Source: Ectobius pallidus (taxonomy: Eukaryota > Arthropoda > Insecta > Blattodea > Ectobiidae). Taken from it: a DNA stretch of 64,000 nucleotides. The notes below the pieces were generated by a model. It did not search any database. It saw only the letters and a program-made list of their open reading frames with translations, and was not told where the DNA came from. Made by a program: the position numbers and the translations under genes. The DNA is taken from the NCBI GenBank assembly GCA_964059195.1, contig CAXKWD010000003.1, forward strand, positions 16,102,606-16,166,605, read 5' to 3'. Shown piece by piece: positions 21,431 to 33,319 of this stretch. Each line of letters starts with the position of its first letter. Position 1 is the stretch's first letter.

Positions 21431-22140
21431 ATTAAGTGCCATAATGGCAATTTCTGAGATTGTGTGGTGGAAAGGAACACTGTCTGCCTGTAGAAAATCT
21501 TCTCGGGTTTGCAGCCAGGTGAGAAGTTTGTTGTGGTCCAACGTTTCCGAGGCTGACGCTGCCTCCATCCTCAGGGAATCTGAAGTGTTGGACCACAACA
21601 AACTTCTCACCTGGCTGCAAACCCGAGAAGATTTTCTACATAAGATTCGGCAGGAAAGCCTCAAATCTTACTGTCTGCCTGTCTGTCCGTGTGTCTCTAC
21701 GCGCGATAACTCAAATACGTTTTACCGGATTTTCATGAAACTTGGTACACGAATTTATAACGTCCATGGAAAGAAGCCTTTTGATTTTGGACCAAATCGG
21801 TTGACTGCTACCGGAGTAATGCTCAATTTAGTGCCTTTTTTATGATAATATATTAGAAAGAATTTATCAAATGCAAATCAGTTCTCATGACTACATATTG
21901 TTTTACACGTTCACATACGACTTTGGAAGTTTCAATATAGTCAGCTTTGACAAATAACACTACCCACATATTCCTTCACATATGCTTATCAAACTAGACC
22001 TTTGTTATTCCGTAAACCCTGCTTAATGAATCGATTTGGAGCTTAACTTGGAAATCGATTACAAAAATAACTTATTATCTGCATATCATAATTGCAATTT
22101 TCACTGATTAAACAAGAGACTGATTTTATTCTGTTTCAAA
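21431..22140 (+). repeat. Dispersed repeat family D, copy carrying a hairpin insertion
   Basis: The D head ATTAAGTGCCATAATGGCAA is separated from its usual continuation (CTGTCTGTCCGTGTGTCT) by the hairpin at 21491-21669. The D body follows to about 22,140. Confidence 0.8.
21491..21669. repeat. 54-bp perfect inverted repeat inserted in D
   Basis: Arms 21489-21542 and 21587-21640 are perfect reverse complements with a 44-base loop. The block is flanked by the direct repeat ACTGTCTGCCTG (21479-21490 and 21670-21681), which looks like a target duplication. Frames on both strands give near-identical peptides because of the palindrome. Confidence 0.9.
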
Positions 22141-22487
22141 ATGATGACCGTTAAAGTGGTTCCATTTCATGTAATGTTCAGTTTTTCAAACTTTGTAACC
22201 AGACGGTTCATGCTTTGAAAAATTGAAGAGCAATTTCACTCTCAACTGTGAAAATTTCTCCAACTTTGTTCCAGTACATTTTTGACATAACTCTAGACTA
22301 AAAGGTTTGGTTGATTTTCTACCACTTTTGCATAACTGTTCCTTAGAGACACTAAAAGCAAAGCATGTGTAAGGATTTATATTTTTTCATACCGTTTCAA
22401 GATGGACCGTTTTACCTGATGAAAAGCTTTTTAGGGACGCGAATTCTACTGTTCATAGAATCACTACTGTTCATATTGATATTAGTA

Positions 22488-23000
22488 ATACTTACTTACT
22501 TACTCAATGGCATTAGAAAATTTCTAAGCAAGCTAAAGGAATATTATCTATTTTTTGGAACCCGAAGGTTCATTGTTGCGCTTACCTGAGCCCGCCATTC
22601 AACCGTATTCTGTGCTAACTCCATCCAATCATCCTGCATCCCTTAAATCCAGTCTAATAATGTCCTCCCACCTACGTCTAGGTCTTCCACGTGGTCTATT
22701 CCCTTCAGGTTTCCTAGTCAATATTTTTTAGATATGCCTTTACTCCTCCTTGCGCGCAACATGTCCAGCCCATTTCATCCTCCGTGATTTAATTACCTTT
22801 ACTATATCCGATGACGAGTACAGGTCATGAAGCTCGTCGTTATGCAGTTTTCTCCAGTCCCCATTTTCATCTCTCTTAGGTCCAATTATTTTCCTAAGCC
22901 CCCTGTTTTCGAACACTCTCAGATTATGTTCTTCCCGAAAGGTAAGCGACCATGTCTTACATCCATATAATATAACTGACAGGATAATTGTCTTATAAAT
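22488..23000 (-). mobile_element. Non-LTR retrotransposon 3' fragment
   Basis: The minus strand matches the 25505 LINE from its tail (ACCTTCGGGTTCCAAAAAA) back to the CTTTCGGGAAGAACATAATC block. It is decayed. 22,141-22,487 is spacer. A short plus-oriented piece of the same LINE lies at 23,015-23,060. Confidence 0.8.
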
Positions 23001-23086
23001 TATTATCTGAGAGCAATAATTACAGACACAAATAATATTAAGGCAGAAATTAAGTTAGACTCAAAACAGGACATTATAATTATTAA

Positions 23087-23133
23087 GAAGAAGAAGAAGA
23101 AGAAGAGGAGGAGGAGGAGGAGGAGGAGGAGTA
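23087..23133. repeat. (AAG)n/(AGG)n microsatellite
   Basis: Purine-only triplet repeat between LINE pieces and unannotated sequence (23,134-23,512). Confidence 0.9.
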
Positions 23134-23544
23134 GGAGAATGAGAAAGAGTATTAAGCGAAGCTGAACTGTAAGAACAAGGAAGCTAGGATATCAAACTAC
23201 AGAATATGACGGGAGAATGTATAAAAGTTGCAGACGAGGTTCGCAGGGTACATGTACGGGGGAACCTATGGTGATGTCACGTTCCTAAAAGTTTGGCACT
23301 TTTGGCAGGAAACAAGAGAATATGACAGTATCTCCAAACCAGGAAAAGAAACAATCTCTCGCAGCAGACTCTGCGGGGAACCACCGCTATCCAAGGATTT
23401 CATCTGCAGCTAGAGTTCACCCAACTCTCTTACCACAAACAATCTCTCGTTAACACAATACATTTCCTGAACGTTGTCTCCATGAAGAAGGTATAGTATC
23501 CATAAGGCTATTCTCATGATTAGAGTTCGGATGTTTATTCCTTA

Positions 23545-24115
23545 AAAATGTTGAAAATCTAACTGCAAATATGCCCTTAAAAATGACCAAATATGACAAA
23601 ACAATCTTAAATATGACCTAATAAAATAATATTTTCTAAAAATAAATGATCCTATTTAAAACGTTTGATGACACTGTTTATGGCCTAAAAATGTGGAAAA
23701 TATGAGTGCAAATATGCCCTTAAAATGACCAAATATGACTAAACAATCTTAAATATGACCTAATGAAATAATATTTTCTAAAAATAAATGATCCTATTTA
23801 AAACGTTTGATGACACTGTTTATGACCTAAAAATTTGGAAAATATGACTGCAAATAAGCCGTTAAAATGACCAAATATGACTAAACAATCTTAAATATGA
23901 CCTAATGAAATAATATTTTCTGAAAATAAATGATCCTATTTAAAACGTTTGATGACACTGTTTATGACCTAAAAATTTGGAAAATATGACTGCAAATAAG
24001 CCGTTAAAAATGACCAAATATGACTAAACAATCTTAAATATGACCTAACTTAATAAAAGAACATTTTCTAAAAATAATTTTTCCTATTTAAAACGTTTAA
24101 TGACACTAAATTATA
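23545..24115. repeat. About 142-bp tandem repeat, four units
   Basis: ACGTTTGATGACACTG recurs at 23661, 23803 and 23945, with a degenerate unit at 24093. Units carry TGACCAAATATGACTAAACA and AATATTTTCTAAAAATAAAT. The array lies inside the outer hAT-like element. Confidence 0.9.
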
Positions 24116-24346
24116 ACATCACATGAATGCAATCAGATAATCGTTTTTTTTGATAATTTTACAGGTGATTTACAGTTTTACTTGTTTTAAAGAAATTTCT
24201 CCTCTTTGCTCGCTTCATCAGCTCCAAATAATAATTTGTAGACCATGTGTATCCCTTAATTTTAAAATTAAGTTACCGTACCTATTAATTATGCATATAC
24301 ACATAAAATTAATTTAATAAATTTGAAATTTAACTATCATTTAGTG

Positions 24347-25067
24347 CAGCGTTTCTCAACCTTTTTGAACCCGAGGACCTCTAAAATGCCTACAATATTT
24401 TACGGACCCCTAAATTTACATCCCATTTTTAAAAGAAAGTCTATATTCTTAATATTTGGGGTATTAATTATAGGTCATTAGTACGAAATATGTGAAAAAA
24501 TTTTACTTCTTTACTTTCCACTTGCTTTATATTTTTTTTGCACTCCTTAGCGAGTAAGTGGTACTTACGAACTTTGTTTACATGGATCGTAAGTTGACAT
24601 TCCCACACAGTCTTGTTGCTAAGGCCGGTTGCGATGAGGTTAAAACACTTACGGTCCAAGCGCTACGTCATAATTCATTACGATACACTTCATAATACAA
24701 GCCTTTATGGCCACGGCCCCCAGGACAAATATTCGGTTCCCATAACAACAATCACATGCGAATCACTTTCTGAAATAAACATCTATTTTCAAGAATGTAT
24801 TTACATAATATTTTCAGGTAATATCACAATTAATATAATTAAATTGATATAAATAATCATCGTGCAAAAAATAGCATGCAACACACGGGCCGTAAAGGCA
24901 TTTACGGGTCTCGAAAACTTAAAAACCCTCGGCTGCGCCTCGGGTTTTCAATCTGTTTCCTCGACCCGAAAACGTGCCTTACGGCACTTGTATCGCAATA
25001 TACTATTAAATTATGTCTGCGGACCATCGGTACCAGTGGTCCGCGGACCATAGGCTGAGAAACGCTG
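24347..25067. mobile_element. hAT element (CAGCGTTTCTCAAC ends) nested in the former
   Basis: Target duplication ATTTAGTG is exact (24339-24346, 25068-25075). Ends CAGCGTTTCTCAACC and, inverted, CAGCGTTTCTCAGCC are typical hAT termini. It carries element K. Confidence 0.9.
24538..24998 (+). mobile_element. Element K, copy 1 (nested in the hAT)
   Basis: Begins TTGCACTCCTTAGC and ends CGGCACTTGTATCGCAA. A strong internal hairpin lies near the right end (GTAAAGGCATTTACGGGTCT and its complement). A 79-codon frame (24613-24852) is almost unchanged in the copy at 33646, probably because both copies are young. Function unknown. Confidence 0.75.
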
Positions 25068-25504
25068 ATTTAGTGCATTTAGACCATTTTTAAGTTATAA
25101 TTGTGCTCCTTTATAGAAGTTATAATTGAAATCTGACGTTAAATTACAAATATGACCAAAATACGACCAAGATCATAAAAGTGACCAAAATATGACTTTA
25201 TATGAAAAAACAAAAACGGTCCGATTAGGACAATAAGCTCACAATTCGCGTTTAATTTGTGTTTGCTGTGAGAATGGAGGTCAGGATAAAAATATGACAT
25301 GTCATAAACATCCAAACCTTACTCATGATGTAACTCCTCACAGATACTTTGAACTTATCGGATTTTTAAAAATTTATTAGAGAAGTCGTGTACTAAGAAC
25401 CTATTTGACTCTCACTACCTAAGAATGTATCTGAATGCGATTGTTTTCCCATCAATTTACAATGTTTGTGTGTGACAGTGATATACATATATACAGTAGA
25501 TCTC

Positions 25505-26125
25505 CAATTATACAGATACAAATAATATTAAGGTCGAAATTAAGTGTAGACTTAAGTCAGGAAATGGAGTACAGAATCTCTTATCTTTTATCCAGAATTC
25601 TAAAAACAAAAATTTATAAGACTATTATCCTGCCGATTGTGTTATATGGATGTGAGACATGGTCGCTTACTCTTCGGGAAGAACATAATCTGAGAGTGTT
25701 CGAAAACTTTGGCTTAGGAAAATATTCGGATCTAAGAGAGTTGAAAATGGGGACTGGAGGAAACTGCATAACGACAAGCTTCATAACCTGTACTCTTCAC
25801 CGGATATAGTAAGGGTAATTAAATCACGCAGGATGAAATGGGCTGGACATGTTGCGCGCATGGGGGAGGAAAGACATATCTAAAAAATATTGACTGAGAG
25901 ACCCGAACGGAAAAGACCACTTGAAAGACCTAGGCGTAGGTGGGAGGACAATATTAGGATAAATTTAAGGAAGTAGGATTTGCAAGGGATGGTTGGATGG
26001 AGTTAGCACAGAATAGGGTTGAATGGCGGGCTCAGGTAAGCGCGGCAATGAACCTTCGGGTTCCATAAAATATATAATATTCCTTTAGCTTGCTTAGGAA
26101 TTGCCTATTGCCATTGAGTAAGATT
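25505..26125 (+). mobile_element. Non-LTR retrotransposon 3' part, decayed reverse-transcriptase C-terminus
   Basis: Frames encode TKIYKTIILPIVLYGCETWSL..REEHNLRVFEN, then in shifted frames LHNLYSSPDIVRVIKSRRMK, WAGHVARMGEE and RPRRRWEDNIRI, followed by a 3' tail at about 26,050-26,125. This is the typical C-terminal end of insect endonuclease-reverse transcriptase LINEs. Frameshifts and stops make it inactive. It is the best copy of this family in the window. Confidence 0.85.
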
Positions 26126-26225
26126 TTATGTTGTAACAGGAAAAACTGAATCTATAGAGCAAAAATCTCCTAATAAAAGTTGCTTGTCTATGTCCCCTCT
26201 AAACACAGGTAAAATACGTCGCTGT
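26122..26225. mobile_element. MITE-G right-end fragment
   Basis: Contains AGCAAAAATCTCCTAATAAA and TCTATGTCCCCTCTAAACAC as in full copies; the left half is missing. 26,226-26,758 is spacer. Confidence 0.75.
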
Positions 26226-26758
26226 ATATAGAGATAATCAAGCCATTCAGTAAATCATACTTTTTTTCTTAATCCTGAGACACAAGAAATAATTTAGCAA
26301 TTTTCAACATTTCAATCTGAGTTTCCTTCTAACTAGAATATAATTGGGTTTCACAACGGAACTGTTAGGTGGATTCCCGCGCTTTATGATCAGATATTAA
26401 TTAGAACCAGGCTGTGCCAACCTATGGTTCATAAAATCCCCGACACGGACAAGGGTAGCTATAAATACAGTAATAAAAATCATAATTGTGTTTCGCCAGG
26501 TGCGATTCAATTAAATGGGAATGCACAGCTGCGAACAAGGGAACAATAGAATATTGTTATTGTATGTTAAGCAGGTTACATATAGAGATAGAGAAATCTA
26601 TGCGGAGAGAAATCATACAGGAACTGAGAAATAGGAAAATTCTGTTTTTTTCTTTCTTTCTCCCTCAGCAATGAATTGTCTGTACCCTCTTAATTTGTCA
26701 TGCTTTTTTTTACTACTTTTACAATTGCATACTATTTTCAGAATTAATTAAACTATGA

Positions 26759-27422
26759 GGGCTGTCCACAGAGTAAGTTTCCCTATTCCCGTTTACTGAA
26801 ACAAAACACAATTTCAAGTAAATAGTCATTGCAACAAACACAGCCAATATTCAGCTTTTTTCAACATATCCACCACCGGAATTGAGACATTTCTCACACC
26901 GTGGGACCAACTTTTGAACACTTGTGTCGTAGAAGTCTTCCGCCTGGGATTTGAACCACTTTGTGACAACCAGCTTCGCCTCTCTGCCATAATTTGTTAT
27001 TTTGTGAGGTGTAGGAAAATATGGAAATCACTGGGAGCGAGGTCCGGATTTTAGGGTGAATGTTTAAACACTTCGCAGCCGAACTTCTGCAGGAGACTTG
27101 CTAGGAGGTGTTTAAACATCCACCCAACAGCCCGGACCTCGCTCCCAGTGATTTCCATCTTTTCCTACACCTCACGAAATGTAAAATAATGACAGAGAGG
27201 TGAAGGTGGTTGTGACACGGTGGTTCAAATCCCAGGCGACAGACTTCTACGACACAGGTATTCAAGAGATGATTCCATGGTATGACAAATGTTTCAATTC
27301 CAGTGGCGAATATGTTGAAAAATACCTGAACATTTGCTGTATCTGTTGGAATATATATGTCCATGAAATTGTGTTTTTTCTCTGCAAACGGCCCAGGGAA
27401 AGTTACTTTATGGACGCGCCTG
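26759..27422. mobile_element. Palindromic mariner-derived element, copy 2
   Basis: Same architecture as 18431-19073: two inverted arms centred near 27,090. The right arm encodes TRWFKSQATDFYDTGIQEMI and YDKCFNSSGEYVEKY, the mariner transposase C-terminus; the left arm carries its mirror. Outer ends GGGCTGTCCACAGAGTAAG and, inverted, GGCGCGTCCATAAAGTAAC look like mariner termini. Confidence 0.85.
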
Positions 27423-27429
27423 GTACTAC

Positions 27430-27480
27430 AGTTACGTGTGATTATCATAGGTAATCCCACGAGAGTTTACGAGTTAATCG
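27430..27480. repeat. Fragment of dispersed repeat F
   Basis: ATCATAGGTAATCCCACGAG recurs at about 63,255 and inverted at about 32,035 and 36,350. Confidence 0.7.
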
Positions 27481-27484
27481 AAAG

Positions 27485-29740
27485 AGAGATAGATCCTCAT
27501 ATCGAGTTTTGAGGTATCTAAATCCGAAAATACGATGTTCAAAAACATTGGCCATTTTCGTGGTCTGTCTGTGTTTGTTGTTTTTGTGTAGCATAGCTCG
27601 AGGACGATAATCAAACGAAATTTTACATTTGAGTTTAGATATTTTCTGGGGATCTGACATGAAGATTGGCGACTACAAATTCCCAGGGCAAAAATTGCTT
27701 TCTTCCTTATTTTCACGAAAACAGATGAAATGATTTTTTTCTTAAAATATTTTACACCATGCTAACATATGCATCATAAAACTATTTCGATTTTTTTTTT
27801 CTCTAAAAAATCCCGAAGGGTAGTTTTATGCCAGTCAATTTTGCACAAAGAAAGTCTTATGCGAACAATAATTGAAATACGCACTTATTTTGTATCATAA
27901 TGTGAAAGGAGAATGTTCTATTGCCCATTCATAGTAAAAAAAAGTCATGTTAGTGTATGGAATAAGATTTTTTTTAAATATTTACATTGCTTGCATCACC
28001 ACAAAGAAAGTTCTTTTGCGACTTAACCAAGCATGATATCCCCACAATAAAAACAATTTTCCTTTTCCCTTTTTCTGTAAAATTAATGGTTCTGCAAAAC
28101 ACAAAGTAGTACACCAAAGTCTTGTAGTCGGTTTTGATTTACAAATTGAAATCTCTTTGGAGATACGAATAAATTAAGATAACCCTTCATATATAGCAAC
28201 CAACCTCCTCCAACAGCAATCCCAGTTTCATCAGCAATGCTACGCCTCACCCCAACCCACCCCAACCCACCCCTTCAAGCTCTAATTTCGCTATTAAATC
28301 AGAGGGAAAGAGATAGAAACTTAGATAGAGGGAGAGAAGAATGAATATTCAGATGGTCAGTGCGAATATCTCTCTCATTTGAAGCGGCCTTTCGCTGCTG
28401 GTGCTCTAGGGCATCCACAAAACAAAGGGCCTTCCAATTCTCATCCTCTATACGACCTCATAATGCGACGGTTTGGTGATCAAGACCTAAGTACATTTGG
28501 CTCTATACCCAACCCTCGGCTTTACGGCATTAAAGGCTTTTTGAAGTCCACGCAAATTTAGTGGTAAATATAAAAGACATGAGGGGCTTTGAAATCTCTC
28601 TCCAATTTTTTTCCAGAAGTATAGTATTTACAATAGATTAATCCATATTAACGTGGACATCATTATGTAATTATTCAATTAATAGGAGGCTTTGGCGCGT
28701 TCATTTGTTTATTGGGGGGTCATTTTAATGCAGAATCCATAGCGTTACTCTAACGAAGTGAAGCGTGGGGCTGGTTTAATTAAAATCTGCATCCAGTTCA
28801 AATCTTGCTGCTTGTAAAACTGATTCTGAAAATACCCTTCTGATCTCCTGAATATCAATTCCGAGTGAGTCAGATTATGTAATATAAAGACTATGTATTA
28901 TGTAATATAAAGACGGACAGGGGTATGTTGGAATATAGACAAGTTAGTAAAAGAGGTGACAATAGTGTAGAATAGTTATTTTTAAAACTATATAAGTAAC
29001 GAAATACAATATTTTGGGGGAAAACAAAAAAATATCGAAACAAATTTCAAGAGTTATGAATTGGAATATATTAGATGGAAATTTTTAGTAATTGCAACGA
29101 ATGTTCCTGTATACAATAGAATATTTTTCTAGTATAAATATACTACGACTCAATATTCTTGTTTGAAAATAGGCCTATTTTTCTTACAGGCTTTTTCTAA
29201 ATCGTGTAAAAATTTAATAAAAAACAATATTCTTCTTTATGCAATTATCGAAGTTTTGGAAAGAAAATTATACAACTCTGAATCACAAGATCAGTAATTT
29301 AGAAGCTGACTTTGATACATAGATAGGTTTACTTCATTATTCAGTATATACATAGGCCTACAGGGAAATCTTGGGCATATTACTGCTTTGTCGCAGAGCC
29401 CATTTTTGGAAAATTTTATATTTTGCTGAAAATTTGCTTACACAACTTGCTTACATCGATTGTGGACTGTTCATTCATCTAGGAAGTAGTGATCTTACGG
29501 CTGATCGAACTTCGTTCTTGCAAATATATTGATAACTAGTAATCTCTCGAGAAAATCTAAGAAAAAAATTTCCATGATCTTACGGCTGACAGAATATTGA
29601 TAACAAACTAAGAAAATTATTACTATTTACAAAATCCGTTACAGTTTATTCGTGGAATAGTCTTAACAAATCCTACTTGAGTTTCATCAGATATATTTGC
29701 TCGAACTTCGTTCTTGCAAATATATCGATAAGCTTGTAAT
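27485..29740. other. Long spacer with no recognised gene
   Basis: A/T-rich. There is a short CCCCAACCCAC tandem near 28,250 and a duplicated phrase (GATCTTACGGCTGA) at about 29,491 and 29,577. I find no convincing exon or RNA gene; the short frames look random. Confidence 0.45.
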
Positions 29741-29744
29741 CTCT

Positions 29745-29885
29745 ATTCTTAATATCTATTCCACTCATAGGTCGCGTGTTTGATATTGACCAGTAACGTT
29801 TAGCAAATCCTCGGATATAGACCAATCACGGCCGTTTATCTTACAATATTCTTGTAGGAACCGGAGGATGCCGTTTTATCGGGTA
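29745..29885 (+). repeat. Dispersed repeat E
   Basis: TTCCACTCATAGGTCGCGTG..TCCTCGGATATAGACCAATC recurs at 35480-35635 and inverted at the window's end (63890-64000). Confidence 0.8.
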
Positions 29886-30290
29886 AAACGTCTGCTCGTA
29901 AATCAAATACGCTTTACGGGATTTTTATGAAACTTGGAATACACATTTATAATGTCCATGGGAAAACGTCTATTGATATTGGATAAAATCAGTTGACCTG
30001 TTTCGGAGTAATGCTCACTTTAGTGCCTACTTTATGGTAATATACGTATTCGAAAGAATTTATGAAATGCACATCAGTTATCATGACAACATAGCCCATT
30101 GTTTTACTGTGATCTTATAAGGCTTTGGCAATTAAAACAGTTAGCTATGACAAATAACACTATTGCTTTACATGCGCTTATCCAACTAGACCGTTAAACT
30201 GACCCAGGTGGCCGAGATGGTAACGTCTTGGCCTGACATTCTGGAATTCCATTGTTCAAATCCCGAAACCGGCCAATTTGACTTTTTTTT
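29886..30290 (+). repeat. Dispersed repeat D, interrupted copy
   Basis: D body with a degraded tRNA-like stretch (AGGTGGCCGAGATGGTAACG) at its end. D resumes at 31140-31235 after the element at 30295-31117. Confidence 0.75.
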
Positions 30291-30294
30291 TTTT

Positions 30295-31117
30295 AGGTAG
30301 ATTTTCGAAGAAAAATCTACCTATTGCAATGGATACCACTTTATGATTTTCGAAAAATTCTTTCATATCTTTACGTTTCATGCTCCCCTAAGTACGAAAC
30401 CACCGCCCGTTCAAAAAAAAATTTTGTGATATTTATATATATATATATATCTTTACACGATAGCGGCCGTAATTTTGAAGATATTTAAACCAAATTTTAT
30501 TATGTTATTTCTAGGCCCAATAGTTCGGACAAGTTCGTTAATGGGCAAAATTGGCCCAAGGGGGTGGTCGGGGGAGGGGGTTGAAATTTTTAAAAATGTA
30601 TATCTCGGCCCCTATGAAGTATAGAGGGAAACTTTGTTTGAATAAATTAGAGTACTCCCTATGGAGTTCACAGTGACACCAACGATTCGGGGGTTCGAGT
30701 GAGGGTGGGGGTGGAGGTGGGGGTGGGGGATGAAAATTCGAAACTTTTGAAACCACGTCTTGTGGGGTATCGTTGAAAAGCTCTTGATGAGTACTCTACA
30801 AATCAATAAATAGTTTCTTGATAGCTCTCATATTACGCGAGATTTTAATGTTTGAAAATAATAACACTTAAAAGAATTATTATAATATCATAATTTTGTC
30901 TTGTTTAGCGGCTTTGCTAATTTTATTCATTGCTGATCTTGCGCACGGCCTCCCAGAATATTATATCCTATTCTTGTTGTCAAAACAAATGATTGTAGGC
31001 TCTTCCTCTTTACCGAATTCAGTTCTTATTACTGCAGGTTTACCATGCCAAGGCCAAAGAAGAAGAGTGCTATGCAGCGACAATAAATTAAACCAAAAGC
31101 ACTTCGAAATCTACCTC
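30295..31117. mobile_element. Unclassified element with inverted ends, inserted in D
   Basis: AGGTAGATTTTCGAAGA at the left is inverted at the right (CTTCGAAATCTACCT, 31102-31116). The interior includes a G-rich stretch and an (AT)n run. Short frames exist; no transposase is recognised. Confidence 0.6.
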
Positions 31118-31272
31118 CGCCTGTAGGCCTGCCTAAAGGGATTTTTTTTTTTTGTATTCTGCATATCATAACTACAACCATAATTGATTAAACAAAAACA
31201 TACTGGCACTTTGTTACATAAGTTTACCTGATTTTGTTATTTGTATAATCCGTTACATTTTTATTCATGGAA

Positions 31273-31662
31273 TCTATATTAATGTCTTCCTCCGTCTGTC
31301 TGTCTGTCTGTCCGCGATGCCCAGCGAAATCTACTCAACGCAGAGATCTGAAATTTTAAACATAGGTGAACTGAAGTGTCGGAAAATGCACCTCGAAGCC
31401 GGAATTTTAATTTTCGTCTTCGTTCGTGAAGTATGAGTGAAAAAATGGCAAAAACCGTGTATTTTTTGCGTTTTCGAAGAATCAGTTTTCAGTAATAATT
31501 TCAATGTCAAATCAATTACAGTAGGCTTTGGCTATTTTTGTCATACCTTGGACATAAAACCATCGCGATCGCTTGAATGTTGTAGCTCACGCTGGTCGAT
31601 TCATTTGTTTATAATGTCAAGGCACGCAGACATATGACATTTTCAACCTACACCGAAGAGGA

Positions 31663-31730
<68 letters not shown>

Positions 31731-31996
31731 ATTATAAGAGGGATAATCAATATTTTCCTAAATATGGTCAAAAGTTGTTCGATTTGAACAAAACTCACTA
31801 TACAGGGGTTTTCTGGGCCAAGGAACTCGAATCTGAGGTAGCTTTTACCAGGCGACGCTATCTAATCGTGGTATGTAGTCCACGTGATTTAGGTGTTAAT
31901 AAATATAATGATTTAACTATTATGCTCTTAATTTTTAATTATTAATTTTTAATTTTTTAAATAATTATCGTGGGCGAAGCCGCGTGCACATGCTAG
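31273..31996 (+). mobile_element. Non-autonomous Helitron inserted in repeat F
   Basis: Starts TCTATATTAATGTCTTCCTC and ends GTGGGCGAAGCCGCGTGCAC..CTAG. Removing it rejoins GGAA and TAGTCTTAATAAATCC, which is continuous in F copies at about 35,998 and 63,365. An (ATT)n run at 31664-31728 is internal. Confidence 0.9.
31664..31728. repeat. (ATT)n microsatellite inside a Helitron
   Basis: About 21 ATT units. The related 59002 Helitron lacks it, so it expanded in this copy. Confidence 0.9.
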
Positions 31997-32080
31997 TAGT
32001 CTTAATAAATCCAACTCGTCAACTCTCGTGGGATTACCTATGATAAAATCTAGCGAAATTTTTTCCAGAAGTCGTAAAGA
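31997..32080. repeat. Repeat F, right part
   Basis: TCTTAATAAATCCAACTCG and CTCTCGTGGGATTACCTATG match the F copies. The left part of the same F copy is at 31240-31272. 32,081-32,520 has no recognisable feature apart from one frame (32172-32414) without family resemblance. Confidence 0.75.
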
Positions 32081-32524
32081 AAAATTCTTTAGTATTTTAA
32101 CGATTAAATTTACGATTATATGACTGTCCTTTCACTTTTAATAAAATGATTGCCATTTATCCTTAACAACTGTGTCTACACTCAAAATGAAATGGAGATT
32201 CTTGAAGCAGGGGATTACAATTACGGTAAAATGTGTACTGAAATGCTTTCCCATGTTTATTTTCATGTTCACGGTATCACATACGCAGCCAGCTCTTCTT
32301 TTATTTCGTGACTGTCACTTGAACGAGAGCCACTACTGCAAACGCCAAGTGGTCCTACACATCAATAATGCCAACATCGTCCCGTTAATGGAATTAAACA
32401 TCAGCTTCAATTAATTATATTTTTCCCTGTATCAAATATTTACAATCCTCAACTGCAATTAAACTACTACTTCCAGTATGTGGTTACACAAAGCGTAGCC
32501 CTTTCATTCATTTCCTCTCATCTA

Positions 32525-32527
<3 letters not shown>

Positions 32528-32600
<73 letters not shown>
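32528..32600. repeat. (TC)n microsatellite
   Basis: About 36 uninterrupted CT dinucleotides. Confidence 0.95.
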
Positions 32601-32604
<4 letters not shown>

Positions 32605-32873
32605 GTTCATTCAAACGCTAGTATTTCCAGTTCTTGACTAAGGATCAGTTGTGTACAACGACCTTTCGGACATATTAAATGCAAAAATAAAATATGTTCA
32701 AAACTACGTATTATGGCCTACGAATTTATGTTTAAGAAACAACTTCAAAAAGTTTAGTTTTTGTTTCAGTTTTCTGGTTAGTCGCAAAAATGTTGCCAAC
32801 CATCGCACTGTTATAATTCATAGGGTGGGTGGTAGAAGTTAGGGCAAAATAACTACATTAGTTAAATATTATA

Positions 32874-33319
32874 TTGCGATACAAGTGCCATAAGCGGTGC
32901 ATACGGATTGAGGAAAGAGATCTGTTATGCGCTTACGGCACGAGTAATGCATGCTATTTTTTGCACGATGATTATTTATATCAATTTAATTATATTAATT
33001 GAGATATTGGCTGAAAATATTATGTATATACATTATTGAAGATAGATGTTTATTTCAGGAAGTGATTCGCATGTGTTTGTTGTTATGGGGATTGAATATT
33101 TGTCCTGTTAAAATCGCCACAAACTAGGGGGCCTTGGTTCCGGTCTTTGATAAAGGCTTGTATTATGATGATTTTACTTACGACACTTGTGCGTTTTGTA
33201 ATTTTTACCGCACGTAGATTTCTTTTGTTTTCTTAGCAACCAGATTGTGTGTGAGAATGTCAAGTTACGATCCACGGCAACAATATTCGTAAGTAGCACT
33301 AAATAGTTACGTCGTGCAA
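32874..33319 (-). mobile_element. Element K, copy 2
   Basis: Left end TTGCGATACAAGTGCCATAA and right end CGTCGTGCAA, the K termini. About 446 bp, more diverged than copies 1 and 3. Confidence 0.8.

Larger units (their letters stand above)
23521..25321. mobile_element. hAT-like GGATTT-family element with nested insertions
   Basis: Flanked by the exact 8-bp repeat CTCATGAT (23513-23520, 25322-25329). Ends TAGAGTTCGGATGTTTATTC and, inverted, TAAGGTTTGGATGTTTATGA. Subterminal AAATATGACC words match the 46341 copy. It contains a 142-bp tandem array and a second hAT insertion. Confidence 0.85.

Noticed and set aside
25435..25809. 124-codon frame as a host gene
   Set aside because: Its readable part is the C-terminal region of a LINE reverse transcriptase, with frame breaks right after it.
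30196..30280. tRNA-like sequence (also 34662-34745, 40144-40215, 58292-58365)
   Set aside because: These are SINE-1 heads or fossil heads in repeat D: acceptor stems do not pair and the same sequence recurs with SINE bodies.
32172..32414. 80-codon frame with a hydrophobic N-terminal part and several cysteines, like a secreted peptide
   Set aside because: No splice partners, no family resemblance, the first codon is not ATG, and it sits in unannotated repeat-flanked spacer.
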